Part shown: positions 44,341 to 55,768 of the stretch, piece by piece | How positions within the stretch are numbered: the first letter of the stretch is position 1 | Layout: each line of letters begins with the position of its first letter | Origin: Corynebacterium sp. | Lineage (GTDB): Bacteria > Actinomycetota > Actinomycetes > Mycobacteriales > Mycobacteriaceae | Direction of reading: 5' to 3' | Length of the DNA stretch: 64,000 nt | NCBI GenBank assembly: GCA_030531005.1 | Contig: JAUMTW010000002.1 | Location: 326,190-390,189 of the forward strand | Made by a program: the position numbers and the translations under genes | The notes under the pieces: model-generated | Told to the model about the DNA's origin: nothing | Databases searched by the model: none | Seen by the model: only the letters and a program-made list of their open reading frames with translations

Positions 44341-45814
44341 ATTCAGTCTCCTTAGGATTACCGCGAAGCAGAATCGCGGTTGCAATTGCAGCCACAATAG
44401 CAACCGCGGTCACCACTACCAAGACATCACCATAAGCGGAATCGATGGCAGACTGTGCAGCGCTGACCCATTCTTCCTGGTGCAGTGCAGCATCATAGCT
44501 ATCTACTATCTCTGCTGGTGCATGATTACTGTAAAAACGTGGGAAGAGCGAACCTAAAATAGCCACCGAAATCAAGGTGCCAAATTCGAAAGAAACTTCT
44601 TCAATTGAAGAGGCCATACCTGCACGATGCTTTGGCGCCGAACCAATAATTGCTGTGGATGCCACCGAAAAAGCAAATCCCGCACCCAAACCGGACAACA
44701 CCAATCCCGTGATAATAATTGCGAAGCTATCACCGTCGGTTGCACCCCACCAGGCCACAGCCAAACCTACAGCGATGAGGCTAAAACCACCAGATATAAT
44801 CGGCAAGAAGCCCCAACGATGCAAGTTCGCACCACCAGCTATCGACGCAGGCAGTGCAGCAAGAGCAATCGCAGCCGTGACTAGACCAGCTTGCAGTGGA
44901 CTGAAATCATGAGCTAATTGGAAACGCTGTGTGGTGAGCATTTCCGTACCAGCTAGGATAAACATCGCAGCAACCGCAGCAATGGCACCAGCGCTGAAAA
45001 TTCGGTTACGAAAAACATCAAAAGTAAGCAGCGGCTCATCCAATTTCCGCTGCCGCACGGCAAATAAGGTCCCGGTACTAAGAGCCAAGACTGCCGCACC
45101 AACAATAACTCCAATATTGCCCTCATTAGCCAACTGCTTAATAACCATGACTGCACCCAACATAGTGAACATTGCCAATACAGACGACAGTAGATCCCAC
45201 TGTTTATGCGGGTTAGCAATATTTGGAGGCGCCAAGCGGAAGGTCACCAGCAGAGCGAAAATAGCAACTGGAATGTTAATGAGGAATACCGAGCCCCAAT
45301 AAAAATGTTCCAAAAGCCAACCACCTAAGACTGGGCCCACTGCTGCACCCACAGCAGCAACTGAACCCCAAATGCCAATAGCAGTATTGCGTTCCTGCAC
45401 ATCATGGAAAGTTAAGCGAATCAAAGCCAAGGTCGCCGGCATCATGGTCGCCGCCCCCACACCGAGTAAAGCACGTGCTGCAATTAGATAATTCGCATCC
45501 GGAGAAAGCGCCGCCGCCAGCGATGCCACAGCAAAAAGTATCAGCCCCAACTCGAACATACGACGATGGCCAATCTTATCTCCCAAAGTACCGGTACCAA
45601 GCAATAAACCTGCCAAGATTAGCGGATAGGCATTAATGATCCACAGCGCTTGGGTATCACTCGCACTTAATTGCTCACGTAATTCGGGTAACGCGGTATA
45701 AAGAATCGAGTTATCTGCGCTGACCATAAACAGGCCTAAAGAGATAACTAGAAGAAAGAACCAGCGGTGCTGCACCTGCTGCTGCGTAGTGGTAATCATC
45801 GTAGTTTGAGTCAC
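44327..45814 (-). CDS. MFS drug-efflux transporter (DHA2, 14 helices)
   Basis: 495 residues with 14 predicted membrane helices. Motif A is GTLGDKIGHRR, motif C-like GAAVGPVLGGWLLEHF, and the motif D1 Asp-containing VSADNSILYTALPEL lies in helix 1, all typical of QacA/LfrA-type proton-coupled multidrug exporters. The start is GTG 45814 or ATG 45799; neither has a ribosome binding site, and TATTGT just upstream is a -10-like element, so a very short or absent leader is likely. It is followed by an overlapping TetR gene, the same pairing as mycobacterial lfrA/lfrR although in different order. Confidence 0.88.
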   Translation of the reverse strand: MTQTTMITTTQQQVQHRWFFLLVISLGLFMVSADNSILYTALPELREQLSASDTQALWIINAYPLILAGLLLGTGTLGDKIGHRRMFELGLILFAVASLAAALSPDANYLIAARALLGVGAATMMPATLALIRLTFHDVQERNTAIGIWGSVAAVGAAVGPVLGGWLLEHFYWGSVFLINIPVAIFALLVTFRLAPPNIANPHKQWDLLSSVLAMFTMLGAVMVIKQLANEGNIGVIVGAAVLALSTGTLFAVRQRKLDEPLLTFDVFRNRIFSAGAIAAVAAMFILAGTEMLTTQRFQLAHDFSPLQAGLVTAAIALAALPASIAGGANLHRWGFLPIISGGFSLIAVGLAVAWWGATDGDSFAIIITGLVLSGLGAGFAFSVASTAIIGSAPKHRAGMASSIEEVSFEFGTLISVAILGSLFPRFYSNHAPAEIVDSYDAALHQEEWVSAAQSAIDSAYGDVLVVVTAVAIVAAIATAILLRGNPKETEYAHE

Positions 45815-45826
45815 GAGACAATACTT

Positions 45827-45842
45827 TAACGAACGTTTGTTA
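45827..45842 (-). promoter_or_regulatory. Likely TetR operator upstream of the MFS gene
   Basis: TAACGAACGTTTGTTA, a 16-bp palindrome with one mismatched pair, 13 bases upstream of the GTG and directly before the -10-like TATTGT. It is the best candidate binding site for the TetR protein encoded at 43798-44340. Confidence 0.65.
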
Positions 45843-46188
45843 CAGTTTACAAATATGTAGATTACATCGCCATGACCTGCAAAAATTCTTCAAAGTTGAA
45901 GCTTGAAGTGAGACTTGAACTCTGTGAATATGGGCGTTTAGCTTGCCTGGAGTAGGTTTACATCGATAGCGTTAGTACCGATATTCACATCAGTCACAAC
46001 AGATAGCGTGGGTCTCGGAACTATGCAGAAAGCTGAAGCTGCACTTATGCAGTAGCTTGGGGAAGTTAGCTTTCTAGCACGAGCGATGATCACTCACTAC
46101 TGCCCACCAACCCGGGCTTACATCCTGTTGTAGCTGGGCAGCTGCATGCCTGCAGATGCCATATATATAGAATCCACAAGGAGAATTT
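45843..46188. other. Intergenic region with a hairpin
   Basis: About 350 bases. A long imperfect inverted repeat (AGAAAGCT at 46027 with AGCTTTCT near 46069, with GCTGC/GCAGT pairs inside) could be a terminator or operator. No gene supported. The right end carries AAGGAG for the DUF1906 gene. Confidence 0.35.
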
Positions 46189-46947
46189 ATGCCCGCAATC
46201 TCGCGTCGCAGTTTACTGTGCACCGCTGCACTTGGATCCACCGGAATCTTAGGAGCTACCGCCCTCAAGCCTGCGCATGCCCAAAGCACCCAAAGTACTA
46301 CGACTATACAAAACCCAATTCTGGGAAAAGTCATCGACTTCGCTGCAGGTGTACCACAGGCTGCTGATATTAGCGCAGCCGGCTACCTAGGTGGCGTACG
46401 CTATGTTTCTGCACGTCGCCCTGGCACTGAGTCTTGGATGTTGGGTAAACCGGTAACGCTGGCAGAAACCCAAGCCAATGCAAACCTCGGCCTGGCTACT
46501 GCTTCGGTGTACCAGTACGGCCGCGCAGCAACTGCAGATTGGCTCAATGGTGCGAGCGCAGCAAGTATCCACGTCCCCCAGGCAATTTCATACCACGCCC
46601 AGGCTGGTGGGCCTACCGGGGTACCAATCTATATGGCAATTGATGATAACCCCACCCAAACCCAATACACCCAACAAGTACTGCCCTATCTACAAGCAAG
46701 TAAGCGCTTACTCGAAGCCGAAGGCTTTAAGCTTGGCGTTTACGCTAACTACCCCACCATCTCCTGGTTGCTAGCTAATGGCCTCGGTGACTATTTCTGG
46801 CAGCACGATTGGGGCTCTAATGGGCTCATTCACCCAAAGGCTAATATCCACCAGGTAGGCGGCCTCCAAACCAAAATCAGCGGGGTCACTGTAGACATCA
46901 ATAATGTTTACACCAGTGATTGGGGCCAATGGACACCAAGCAGCTAA
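46189..46947 (+). CDS. Tat-exported DUF1906 glycoside hydrolase-like protein
   Basis: 252 residues. A twin-arginine signal (SRRSLLCTAALGSTG, cleavage near AHA at 30) precedes a DUF1906 domain (Rv2525c-like), a TIM barrel related to GH25-type lysozymes: GKVIDFAAGVPQAADISAAG, YMAIDDNPTQTQ, GVYANYPTISWLL and FWQHDWGSNG. The Asp of the first segment and the Asp pair of IDDN are candidate acidic active-site residues. In mycobacteria the related protein is Tat-exported and affects the cell wall. AAGGAG lies five bases upstream. It is followed immediately by a replicase relic, so it may have arrived with mobile DNA or simply flank it. Confidence 0.85.
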   Translation: MPAISRRSLLCTAALGSTGILGATALKPAHAQSTQSTTTIQNPILGKVIDFAAGVPQAADISAAGYLGGVRYVSARRPGTESWMLGKPVTLAETQANANLGLATASVYQYGRAATADWLNGASAASIHVPQAISYHAQAGGPTGVPIYMAIDDNPTQTQYTQQVLPYLQASKRLLEAEGFKLGVYANYPTISWLLANGLGDYFWQHDWGSNGLIHPKANIHQVGGLQTKISGVTVDINNVYTSDWGQWTPSS

Positions 46948-46965
46948 ACACCTCTCCGGTGTGTG

Positions 46966-47326
46966 CCGAAGTGTCTTTGTTCGCTCAAGATCCACTCCCA
47001 CACAACGAAGTCCGCCACATCGCCAAATCGATCAGTAAATGGACAGCCACACACCAGAAAAATTCTCAGCAGTTCAGACAAACCGAATACAAAAGCGGTG
47101 GCAATATAGGCTGAAAGACCAGTTAAAAGGTCTAATCGAGGAGAAAAAGATGCTTCAAAAAGTTCGATTATCCGATGGACAAGCGAACCAAAGGAGAAGT
47201 ATCTTTCTCGAGCCAACGAAAAAGAAAAATGTATCTGATCTCCAAAAACAGGGATTAACCATGCGGACGATAGCAGACAAAACTGGATACTCTTTAGGAA
47301 CTGTGCACAGGTACGTCAAGGAATAG
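46966..47326 (+). pseudogene. Decayed replicase, C-terminal fragment
   Basis: Two frames together resemble the C-terminal part of corynebacterial plasmid/phage replication initiators with a PriCT domain. Frame one reads FAQDPLPHNEVRHIAKSISK and WT; after a shift near 47040 frame two continues to a helix-turn-helix end (VSDLQKQGLTMRTIADKTGY, SLGTVHRYVKE). The N-terminal region is missing. It shares a 25/27-base stretch (ending CACAACGAAGTCCGCCAC) with the second relic at 49 kb. It is a remnant of mobile DNA, not a working gene. Confidence 0.65.
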
Positions 47327-47456
47327 GAAACCGAAAAGAAAGTATCGAATTAAGTACATCAATAACCCCTAAAATAGGGGAGAGTATCGCTAGTCAATGG
47401 AACCGCAAATGACAATCACGGCATTTGAAACTAAGAAAATTAACTTTCATCCAAGC

Positions 47457-47489
47457 AAAACCGCGGAAGGGCTACACTTCCGCGGTTTT
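47457..47489. terminator. Bidirectional terminator
   Basis: A perfect 13-bp stem AAAACCGCGGAAG with complement and a seven-base loop. It has A and T runs on both sides, so it can end the minus-strand cassette at 47540 and any plus-strand transcript through the relic. Confidence 0.88.
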
Positions 47490-47539
47490 AAACCAGCTTT
47501 CTTTATCAATGTTGCTGCTTTCAAAGGAAGCGCTACTCA

Positions 47540-47776
47540 TTATTCTTCTATCTTGAAAGAATAACTACCAGTCAGCCCATTGTGAATAACTAGGGAGTAA
47601 CTCTGCCCGTTAGCATCTGCCTGATCAACAAGACTCTGAACTTGTTGGGCATTGTAATAGCGGGTCAAACCCAAATGTAAAACCAGCAAACTAAATAGAC
47701 CTATTATGACGATTCCGGCAATTATCACTGGAGCTTTGCCCTGCAAGCCCTCGCTGCCTTTTAAGATTTTTGACAT
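47540..47776 (-). CDS. Small membrane protein of unknown function
   Basis: 78 residues: a short polar N terminus, one membrane helix (APVIIAGIVIIGLFSLLVLHLG, about 15-36) and a polar C-terminal domain (YNAQQVQSLVDQADANGQSY). It overlaps the preceding gene by 16 bases, so the two are translationally linked. It is followed by a strong terminator. Base composition is lower in GC than the flanking core genes, and the pair lies between two replicase relics. Not recognised. Confidence 0.65.
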   Translation of the reverse strand: MSKILKGSEGLQGKAPVIIAGIVIIGLFSLLVLHLGLTRYYNAQQVQSLVDQADANGQSYSLVIHNGLTGSYSFKIEE

Positions 47777-48342
47777 TCGAACCGATATCCCCCTTCACGT
47801 TTAGCCGATATAGAATCTGTAGATCCTTCTAGCCCAGCAGAATCTCGGGTATCAATAACAGGACTGCCCCCTTGCTCATGGCACTTATCAATTAAGTTCC
47901 GCTTTTCTTCATTCGAGCTGTACTGAGAGTAGAAAATCAATCCTCCACCAGTAAGGATTCCGATAATAGCTGCCCCACCCCAAATCACCACAGGGGCGGC
48001 ACGAACCGAAAACTCCGACTGGTTAGACTGCCGTATTTCCGCAGGGTCATACCCATTATCTAACAGCACTTCATCTATTTGCTCGTCGGATAGACTCTCC
48101 AAACCTAAACGCACTTGCTCGACTTCAAATTCTGTAACGCGATCATAATCAATTCGCCCCTCATCAAGCCGAATCTGATCTGTTGCAGCATCAAAATACA
48201 TAGTCTCAGCTAGCACCAAAGAACCTTTGATATTCGGGTCCAGCTCAGCACCATAAGCCGTCACAGTCATCGCAGACGTCATTACCAACGCCCCTGTAAG
48301 TACACTGGCAAGGCTATTCCTCATCTTCATATAAACACCCAT
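47761..48342 (-). CDS. Secreted or membrane protein of unknown function
   Basis: 193 residues from ATG 48342, with AAGGAAAC just upstream. A signal peptide (MRNSLASVLTGALVMTSAMT, cleavage near AYG) is followed by an acidic region with SLSDEQIDEVLLDNGYDPAE, a membrane helix (APVVIWGGAAIIGILTGGGLIFY, about 130-152) and a C-terminal domain with two Cys (DKCHEQGG and RFECQKS) that could form a disulfide. The first gene of a two-gene minus-strand cassette. The signal-helix-Cys layout could suit a secreted effector, an immunity-type protein or a bacteriocin-like precursor; none is recognised. Low GC suggests acquisition. Confidence 0.65.
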   Translation of the reverse strand: MGVYMKMRNSLASVLTGALVMTSAMTVTAYGAELDPNIKGSLVLAETMYFDAATDQIRLDEGRIDYDRVTEFEVEQVRLGLESLSDEQIDEVLLDNGYDPAEIRQSNQSEFSVRAAPVVIWGGAAIIGILTGGGLIFYSQYSSNEEKRNLIDKCHEQGGSPVIDTRDSAGLEGSTDSISAKREGGYRFECQKS

Positions 48343-48559
48343 AAAGTTTCCTTCCGCGTTCGAAGATGTGTTTAACGACAATCATAACATGAACTACATG
48401 ATAATGGATATTTAATTTTTTTAATTAAGGAAAAATGCGCCTTTTCGAAATTTCTGGCGCTAAAGCGCATATTCTTATAGAAATCAAAATTTCACAATTC
48501 AATAAATTGAAGATTTTAGGCAACAATATACGCCTAGTACCTCACCCCCGTTTGGTGTC
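48343..48559. other. AT-rich leader of the unknown cassette
   Basis: About 215 bases, clearly AT-rich compared with the window, containing runs such as TTTAATTTTTTTAATTAAGG near 48411-48431. It must hold the promoter of the unknown two-gene cassette. No other gene seen. Confidence 0.4.
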
Positions 48560-49023
48560 GCAGGAAGTCGTGCTGGCAGTGATGTCGAGAAAAGTTCCTT
48601 GATGGGTGCCCAGGAAGAGAGCACCGCGAGAAAAGCCACTCAGGCTGCTCGCACGCATCGAAACAGGACTCACGCGCGAACTAGGAGCCGACAAAGCCTA
48701 CACCGGATTCATCACCAGAAACTCCTTATACCCAGGGCTTTACCCGGAGACGTGCACTGGGGAACCCGGTATGCATACGCACTCAACGAACTGCACACCC
48801 CTCCATGCCCCGCAGCCTTCCCAAAAAGCCGGAAAACCTCTATGGTGACCTAGGACGGGACTGCTGCCTCTTAGAGCATGGGCGAGCCAGGCCTATGCCT
48901 TCTACAGAGCTCAAGGCTACTCAGGATTTTCACCCCTCCTACCGGCAGTGACGTCCATACTGCTCGACCTCAACACCCAATTCGCAACGCCTCTCCTACA
49001 CAACGAAGTCCGCCACGTCTAAG
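48560..49023 (+). pseudogene. Decayed replicase, N-terminal and middle fragment
   Basis: Consecutive frames spell a replication initiator broken by at least three frameshifts: RLLARIETGLTRELGADKAY plus TGFITRNSLYPG, then HWGTRYAYALNELHT, then LGRDCCLLEHGR, then QAYAFYRAQGYSGFSP up to PLLHNEVRHV and a stop. These match, in order, the HW-AY-EL, GRN-LF and EVRH blocks of corynebacterial plasmid/phage Rep proteins. The fragment ends where the relic at 46966 begins, with a shared short sequence. Not functional. Confidence 0.65.
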
Positions 49024-49053
49024 TGTTTTACGGGGAAGCTAGCCTGGCAAAAG

Positions 49054-49090
49054 ATAAAAGACCACCAACATCTCGTTGGTGGTCTTTTAT
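49054..49090. terminator. Bidirectional terminator next to gyrB
   Basis: A perfect 16-bp stem ATAAAAGACCACCAAC with complement and a five-base loop. Placed between the relic and the gyrB stop, it should end the gyrB transcript. Confidence 0.85.
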
Positions 49091-49194
49091 TGTCACTACA
49101 ACATGTTGCTAGCTAAGCAAAGGACTTCAGCGAATATCTAGCCCCGCTAAAATCCCATGCTGCAGTTTTTAAGGGTATAGTGCATCTCGGTAGC

Positions 49195-51627
<2,433 letters not shown>

Positions 51628-52200
51628 CTATCCGTATGTATCGCGCGGACCGCGACCTTTGACATGCAATTTACCATGGCGCCAACTTGGCGGTCTCGGT
51701 CCGTAGCACTTCAATGTAGTCACCACATCGTCACCAATCTCACTGGCAATATGTTGAATAACCGGGCTTTGCATATTGCGCAACGTGGTTGCCCAACTTG
51801 TAGAATCGCATTCCACATACAGGACACCTTTATCAAAACGCAGCGTCACAGTATGGGCCGCGATCTGCTCACCGACCACGTTTTCCCAGTCATTAAGCAA
51901 GCGGGCGACTGCAATGTGCTGCACCCACTCATGTTGCTTGGCATTACCTTGGACTACTTGAGATAAGGGTTTCGGCGCCTTGCGACGGCGTAACGCGTAA
52001 CCATCACGACCGGTGGGTCGACGATATCGGCTTTTGCGGGCATCATTATGCATTTTCTCCTGCAAACCCACCCCGTTGCCTACGGTTTGGTTGCGCGGAA
52101 TACGAATGCCTAACCGCTGTGCATGTGATTGCAAGCGCTCATAAGCAGCCGCAATAGCATCAGTTGCCTCAGGAATGCGTTGCGAATCTGGCATCATCAT
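51628..52200 (-). CDS. DciA-like DUF721 protein
   Basis: 190 residues. The C-terminal DUF721 domain (about 85-175: LLNDWENVVGEQIAAHTVTL, VLYVECDSTSWATTLRNMQS) is the DciA family, which helps load or operate the replicative helicase DnaB in bacteria lacking DnaC/DnaI. The N-terminal half is basic and disordered-looking. Its start overlaps the recF stop (TAATG), so it is coupled to recF in the dnaN-recF operon. Alternative ATGs one and two codons later are equally good. Confidence 0.85.
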   Translation of the reverse strand: MMMPDSQRIPEATDAIAAAYERLQSHAQRLGIRIPRNQTVGNGVGLQEKMHNDARKSRYRRPTGRDGYALRRRKAPKPLSQVVQGNAKQHEWVQHIAVARLLNDWENVVGEQIAAHTVTLRFDKGVLYVECDSTSWATTLRNMQSPVIQHIASEIGDDVVTTLKCYGPRPPSWRHGKLHVKGRGPRDTYG

Positions 52201-53558
52201 TAAGAATCCTGCTCGCTTACTTGCGGCTCTACTGTTTCCGCGGTTTCCATGCTGTTAGCAGCGTCGATTCCAGCTAGTACCGCTTCTGATGCAACGCCTG
52301 CAGCAGCGTCCTCTGCTCCCGGATTCATGGCGGCATCGGAGCGTGCCCAGATATGGCGAATACTTGAAGCACGTACCTGATCTGGAGATTCTGCTTCTTC
52401 TCGAATACTAATGGAGTATCGATCCACGATCGCATCAGCGAGATTTTCCGGCAGATCATCTCCGACTGCCGCAGTAATAAAGACCTGTTCTACTTCTTGA
52501 ACGGCATGGACCAGATGCTCGCGGCGCCGGGCATCGAGTTCGGCGAAGACATCATCCAAAATCAAGATCGGATCACTACCGGCACTGCGTAAGACAGAGA
52601 ATTCCGCTAAGCGAAGGGACAGAGCAAATGACCAGGTCTCCCCATGGCTGGCAAAGCCTTTCGCCGGGTGGTCACCGAGGAGCAACTGGAGATCATCTCG
52701 GTGCGGGCCACACAGACTCAATCCCCGCTCAATTTCCCGGGAACGCACTTGCGCTAATCCACTCAGCAACGCTGCTTCAAGTAACTTCAACCGAGCCTGC
52801 GCACTTACGGCATCATGGGCTGATGCTGCAGGCAGCTCTGGTAATTCCACGCTTGAAACATACGCCACTGTTGCTGGGCGCGATTCTGGTGCAATAGCTG
52901 CATAGTGCGCACGCACCGCTTCTTGGAGTTGAGCCACGAGATCCAAGCGTGCGGCAATGAGCTGCGCACCTAAAGAGGCAAGCTGGGCATCCCATACGTC
53001 AAGGGTGCTCAATGCGCCATCATCAGCGCCATATCCCCGCCGCATTAGATGTGCGGCCTGCTTTAATAGTCCATTACGTTGGCGAAGCACCTTGTCATAA
53101 TCAGCACGAACACCAGCGATGCGCGGTTGACGCGAGACCAAAATGTCATCCAAATAGCGGCGGCGTTCCGCTGGTTCCCCACGTACCAGGCTGAGATCTT
53201 CCGGGGAAAATAATACTGAACGCACCACCCCAATGATTTCGCGTGGGGTTTTTAAACGGGTGCGATTCAGCTGAGCTTGGTTGCGCCCTTTCGCTTGAAT
53301 GAGCAGGTGTGCGGTAAGTTCGCGGCCTTCTTGCACTGCGGTAACAGAAATACGGGCATTGTCTTTGCCATGGCGCACGAGCGGCCTATCTTGGGACACA
53401 CGGTGGGATCCCAAATGCGCTGTATATCCAATGGCTTCGACGATGTTGGTTTTGCCGAAGCCGTTGCGTCCTTCCAGGATGGTAATACCTGGACGCAGCT
53501 GGAGCATACACTCGGGCCAGGAGCGATAATCTCGCAACGCTAGCTCACGAATATACAA
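52200..53558 (-). CDS. recF: DNA replication and repair protein RecF
   Basis: 452 residues from TTG 53558. An SMC-like ATPase: Walker [10 protein letters not shown], signature LSLR...AEFSVL region and Walker [18 protein letters not shown]. It helps load RecA at gaps together with RecO/RecR. About 60 residues at the C terminus ([20 protein letters not shown] onward) extend past the usual end. Another TTG two codons upstream (53564) is possible; [15 protein letters not shown] is where relatives begin. A 16-bp tandem repeat duplicates the AAAGGTG ribosome binding region just upstream. Confidence 0.93.
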   Translation of the reverse strand: MYIRELALRDYRSWPECMLQLRPGITILEGRNGFGKTNIVEAIGYTAHLGSHRVSQDRPLVRHGKDNARISVTAVQEGRELTAHLLIQAKGRNQAQLNRTRLKTPREIIGVVRSVLFSPEDLSLVRGEPAERRRYLDDILVSRQPRIAGVRADYDKVLRQRNGLLKQAAHLMRRGYGADDGALSTLDVWDAQLASLGAQLIAARLDLVAQLQEAVRAHYAAIAPESRPATVAYVSSVELPELPAASAHDAVSAQARLKLLEAALLSGLAQVRSREIERGLSLCGPHRDDLQLLLGDHPAKGFASHGETWSFALSLRLAEFSVLRSAGSDPILILDDVFAELDARRREHLVHAVQEVEQVFITAAVGDDLPENLADAIVDRYSISIREEAESPDQVRASSIRHIWARSDAAMNPGAEDAAAGVASEAVLAGIDAANSMETAETVEPQVSEQDS

Positions 53559-53588
53559 ACTCAATCACCTTTAAACTCAATCACCTTT
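53557..53588. repeat. Tandem 16-bp repeat at the recF start
   Basis: AAACTCAATCACCTTT occurs twice in tandem (53557-53572, 53573-53588). On the minus strand each copy carries AAAGGTGATTGAG, so the recF ribosome binding site and start region are duplicated. Confidence 0.85.
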
Positions 53589-53649
53589 AAAACAGGTGGC
53601 ATTTACTGCCAGTGGTTTAGAAATAGCTCCAGCTCACGACAAGAAAATA

Positions 53650-54840
53650 CTAGCCTGGCAGCCGAACTGGCATCAGCAAGTACACGAAGTCAGTATCTGG
53701 GCGGGGGTACTCCCCATTTTCATTTTGGCTTGGCAGCTGCTCTGGTTCTGGCACCATAATTGCTGGACGTGCTGAATTAGTAAATCCGAAAACTACACGA
53801 TCCGTATTGATGACGTTCAGACCATTCTTGAGATAATCCGGGTTGAAGGCAATATCGTACTGGTCAGTACCCGTGTACTCGCAGGCAACATATTCTTCGG
53901 CGTGACCACTCTCCGAACTGTTTGCAGTGACCTTGACTTCTTCCGGACCAAAGCTCAGACGAATTGGGTCATTATGGCTGCTCACCACGCCTACGCGTTT
54001 ACAAGCAGCAGCAAGCTCACTGATATTCACAGCAGCCATGGATTCATGCATCTGCGGGATCAGGGGATCGACATTAGGATAATCGCCATCCAGCAAACGC
54101 ATGGTGGTCTTAGCACCCTGGTATTGCAGACCAAAAAGCAGGTTACGCTGCTCGGCATCGGTTGCACCTAAAGCTAGCTCCAGTGGATCCCCACCTGCAG
54201 TATCAAGGTACTTCACCGTTACTAGTTTGGATGCTGGCACCAACACTTTGGCATCAATGTCTGCGGCAGAGGGGCTCCACTTCATGGTGCGCACCGTAAG
54301 GCGGAACCGGTCCGTGGCGGTGAGCTTGATGGTATCTCCCTGGAAGTGCACCTGCATACCGGTAAGCATTGGCAAAGTGTCAGAGGAATCAGATGCAGCT
54401 GCAGAACTCACTTGGGCAACTGCCTGCTGAAATTCTTTCAGGTCTACGGTACCAATGACCTCAGGCATCTTTGGCAATGGTGGATATTCATCGATGGGGA
54501 TGAGTGGAATTTCAAAGCGCGAAGACCCGCAGGTGACTTTGAGCTGGCTTTGAACGACCTCACAATTCACCAGCTGATTAGGCAGATTCTTAGTGATTTC
54601 ATCGAGTAACTTACCTGCCACTGCAATACGACCTGGCTGGAAAATCTCTGCAGCCAAGCGCGCCTCATTCGAGACTTCGTTGTCATAACCTGCGCAGATG
54701 ATGTCATCCTGGTCTGCTGTCAGAGTGATTGCGCGCAAAATTGGCTCAACGTTATTCGACTGCAGGCTGCGTGAAGCGTGGTTAACAGCTTCGACAAAAA
54801 CCTGCTTTTCAACGCGGAAAGAAAGCAATCCCTCTGCCAT
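53650..54840 (-). CDS. dnaN: DNA polymerase III beta clamp
   Basis: 396 residues from ATG 54840, with GAGGA eight bases upstream. Three clamp folds are visible by motif (SFRVEKQVFVEAVNHASRSL; TDRFRLTVRT; YLKNGLNVI) and the C terminus ends LLMPVRLPG, the hydrophobic-pocket tail that binds polymerase. It forms the sliding clamp. The frame runs 21 codons further up, but that stretch includes the ribosome binding site and is not used. It is first in the dnaN-recF-DciA transcript, separated from dnaA by a DnaA-box region. Confidence 0.96.
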   Translation of the reverse strand: MAEGLLSFRVEKQVFVEAVNHASRSLQSNNVEPILRAITLTADQDDIICAGYDNEVSNEARLAAEIFQPGRIAVAGKLLDEITKNLPNQLVNCEVVQSQLKVTCGSSRFEIPLIPIDEYPPLPKMPEVIGTVDLKEFQQAVAQVSSAAASDSSDTLPMLTGMQVHFQGDTIKLTATDRFRLTVRTMKWSPSAADIDAKVLVPASKLVTVKYLDTAGGDPLELALGATDAEQRNLLFGLQYQGAKTTMRLLDGDYPNVDPLIPQMHESMAAVNISELAAACKRVGVVSSHNDPIRLSFGPEEVKVTANSSESGHAEEYVACEYTGTDQYDIAFNPDYLKNGLNVINTDRVVFGFTNSARPAIMVPEPEQLPSQNENGEYPRPDTDFVYLLMPVRLPG

Positions 54841-55768
54841 AGTGTGTTCCTCATCCTCCGGGGTGTGATTGTTGTGCGGGGTGCGTGGTAGCACCACTGT
54901 CAACGCACGATCTAATTCATTGTAATTCGATCTAGGACAACAAAGTGCTCAAATTACAAGAATTGCGGGCATGTGCACCCAAACCATCTAACTCAAACTA
55001 AGGTACCTGGCTTCGCCCGCGTTGGAAACTTGTAATTCGAAGATCTGTCTCGTACATCGAATCGCACTCAGCAGGTAAGCGGCTGGGGAATGCCAGTTTT
55101 CCCCACGGCCCTTTTGTTATTTACTAATGAGAAGAGAAATTGTCAGTAGTAGTAATAAGTCATGTGGAAACTGTGGATAATCGTCTTTTTCTACAGCTCG
55201 GGGCCGGAAAAATGGGTGTGTGTTTCGGTGTGGATGAATTGTGGATAACTGAAGGCAGTTGGGGATAAAAATTCCAGGATTGTTATTATCAACAGCTTTT
55301 CCACACTCTAAGGGCTTGTAAAGCACAAAAATTCGGGAGTTTCTCACAGGGATATTGCAGGCGTCTGAACCTCACAAATGTGACCAGGTTCATATAATTA
55401 CAAGTTTGTAATTACAAGGGTGTGAATAACTTTGTGGGTTAATTATCGCGCAGTCCACCTAGCTGCGGTTTTAGTGTTCGAGGGTGTGGAAAACGTGCCA
55501 AAATTGCAGGAAAATCACGGTTGGAGGACTTCGCTATATAAATGTGATTCTGCGTTGTTGCAAGGGGATGCCCACCGGCATCATCGGCACGTATTGCGGT
55601 AAGTAGGTAAGCCGGTGAGTAGGGCAGCCCAGTGCATAGATAGATAAAGTGGAGGCGTGCATAAAGAAAACTGCTGTGGCCCTACAGAGGTCACCACAGC
55701 AGTTGGGAGGTTTTTGGCAGCACCGCTCCTACATAGCAACTCGTCGCTGTAGGCAGTGCGCTTTTCGT
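54841..55768. promoter_or_regulatory. oriC: Origin region, dnaA-dnaN intergenic part
   Basis: 928 bases without a gene. Perfect DnaA boxes (minus) lie at 55172-55180 and 55240-55248. One-mismatch boxes lie at 55229-55237, 55286-55294, 55297-55305 and 55485-55493. TGTAATT motifs occur at 54921, 54952, 55031, 55396 and 55407, two of them forming the palindrome TTGTAATTACAA (55406-55417). In many actinobacteria the functional origin lies in the dnaA-dnaN gap, so this is the first candidate for oriC. A GGAGGTTTT-type hairpin near 55675-55715 (CCACAGCAGTT region) may end the dnaA message. Confidence 0.75.
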
